A stretch of DNA of 5,127 bases, from the NCBI GenBank assembly GCA_013821615.1, contig JACDGQ010000268.1, positions 1-5,127 of the forward strand, given 5' to 3'. The stretch is from Planctomycetota bacterium. Lineage in GTDB: Bacteria > Planctomycetota > UBA11346. This document shows positions 4,524 through 5,127 of this stretch, one piece after another. Positions within the stretch are counted from its first letter, which is position 1; each line of letters opens with the position of its first letter. The position numbers and the translations under genes are program-made. The notes under the pieces were generated by a model that worked only from the letters and a program-made list of their open reading frames with translations, ran no database searches and was not told where the DNA came from.

Positions 4524-5127
4524 TCACCGCACCAGGCTGCCACTGCCCAGCGAATGGCTCGACAGCGAGTGGCTTGACCAGCTGGTGTCAGGGCCCGGCA
4601 CCGTGCTGGCATCCTGCCAGGTCCAGGTCGCCTGGCGCCGTTCGGTCAAGCGCGCGACGGTGATGCTGCTGAACGTGCGCGTCTGGCCCGGCAGGCCGGC
4701 CAGCTCGAGCAGTTCGTCGAAGGTCTCGTCGACGCCCAGCCACTGCTCATCGACGCGGGTCGAGACAGTGGGCGCAGGGGTGGTGACGGTGTTGGAGGCG
4801 GCGAGCGCGTGCAGGTGGCCCTTGCTGTCGCGCAGGGCAAGCTCGGCCGCGTAGCTGCCGCTGGGCGCGACCGCCAGGTAGTAGTTGCCGCCGCGCAGAT
4901 CGACCTCGCGGTACTCGGCGGTGCCGCCGCTGCGCAGCACCAGCACCGGCGTGCCGGTGCCGCCGGCCTGGGCCTGGGCGCGGCCGAGGGTCTCGGGACG
5001 CAGCTCCCAATACGCGAAGATGTGGTGCGGATCCTGGACCAGCAGCACCAGGCGGTCGCGGCCGTACTGGTCAGGGATGGCGAGGCCCGCGGGCGCGGCG
5101 GCGGCGATCGCCGCCTTTGCGGGTGCC
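4524..5127 (-). CDS. DUF4912 domain protein, C-terminal part, partial
   Basis: About 200 residues are visible; the frame is open to the right edge, so the start lies outside. The visible part begins with an Ala/Pro-rich linker (APAKAAIAAAAPAG). It continues IPDQYGRDRLVLLVQDPHHI, then FAYWEL, which matches the DUF4912 (Pfam) signature of a Pro-x-x-Tyr-Gly start, R-LVLL-x-x-DP and a YWEL strand. VDLRGGNYYLAV, SYAAELALRD and the ALAASNTVTTP motif follow the family order. The domain has no established biochemical role. It is often seen beside GH57 branching enzymes and other glycogen genes, so an accessory role in alpha-glucan metabolism is likely but inferred. A GTG at 5048 is in frame but lies inside the domain and is unlikely to be the start. 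The C-terminus is a low-complexity Ser-rich tail, SSHSLSSHSLGSGSLVR, partly made by a 15-base tandem duplication at 4548-4577. Confidence 0.85.
   Translation of the reverse strand, partial: APAKAAIAAAAPAGLAIPDQYGRDRLVLLVQDPHHIFAYWELRPETLGRAQAQAGGTGTPVLVLRSGGTAEYREVDLRGGNYYLAVAPSGSYAAELALRDSKGHLHALAASNTVTTPAPTVSTRVDEQWLGVDETFDELLELAGLPGQTRTFSSITVARLTERRQATWTWQDASTVPGPDTSWSSHSLSSHSLGSGSLVR
4548..4577. repeat. 15-bp tandem duplication in the DUF4912 tail
   Basis: CAGCGAATGGCTCGA (4548-4562) is followed directly by CAGCGAGTGGCTTGA (4563-4577), differing at two bases. Read on the minus strand, it encodes two copies of a Ser-His-Ser-Leu-Ser type pentapeptide near the C-terminus. The in-frame length means the tail can expand or contract without breaking the protein. 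Confidence 0.75.

Overview
The window is high-GC DNA (hand counts of single lines give about 64 to 75%). Its gene content fits a proteobacterium, most likely a betaproteobacterium of the Rhodocyclales type (Thauera/Azoarcus-like). That placement rests on composition, on the DUF4912 plus GH57 gene pair and on the style of the intergenic repeats; no marker gene is present, so it is an inference.

Layout: (1) positions 1-224, plus strand, hold the 3' end of a type II-like L-asparaginase gene that starts outside the window. (2) A 229-base convergent gap (225-453) carries only small tandem repeats and a short palindrome. (3) Positions 454-1260, minus strand, encode an exported SGNH/GDSL hydrolase resembling the XynB/CE3 carbohydrate-esterase branch. 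(4) A 242-base gap (1261-1502) lies upstream of it. (5) Positions 1503-2381, minus strand, encode a protein with two GNAT acetyltransferase-like domains. (6) A 253-base gap (2382-2634) contains a long purine/pyrimidine inverted repeat. (7) Positions 2635-4212, minus strand, encode a complete GH57 alpha-glucan branching enzyme. (8) A 311-base gap (4213-4523) contains a second long inverted repeat built from a heptamer. (9) Positions 4524 to the right edge, minus strand, hold the 3' part of a DUF4912 gene.

How the genes fit together: DUF4912 and GH57 are co-directional and very probably belong to a glycogen/alpha-glucan locus that continues beyond the right edge. The GNAT and SGNH genes follow on the same strand but have no evident functional tie to glycogen. 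The convergent asparaginase gene marks the end of this minus-strand run.

The most unusual feature is not a gene. The two gaps around the GH57 gene each hold a long imperfect inverted repeat. The arms are about 25-32 bases of low-complexity sequence (a GGGGAGAA-rich purine tract in one, a GCTGACG heptamer array in the other). The arms are 81 to 112 bases apart and enclose smaller hairpins. Each element begins within about 3-11 bases after the upstream gene's stop codon. They look like unrelated sequences sharing one architecture, possibly mobile intergenic elements or 3'-UTR structures that set expression between genes.
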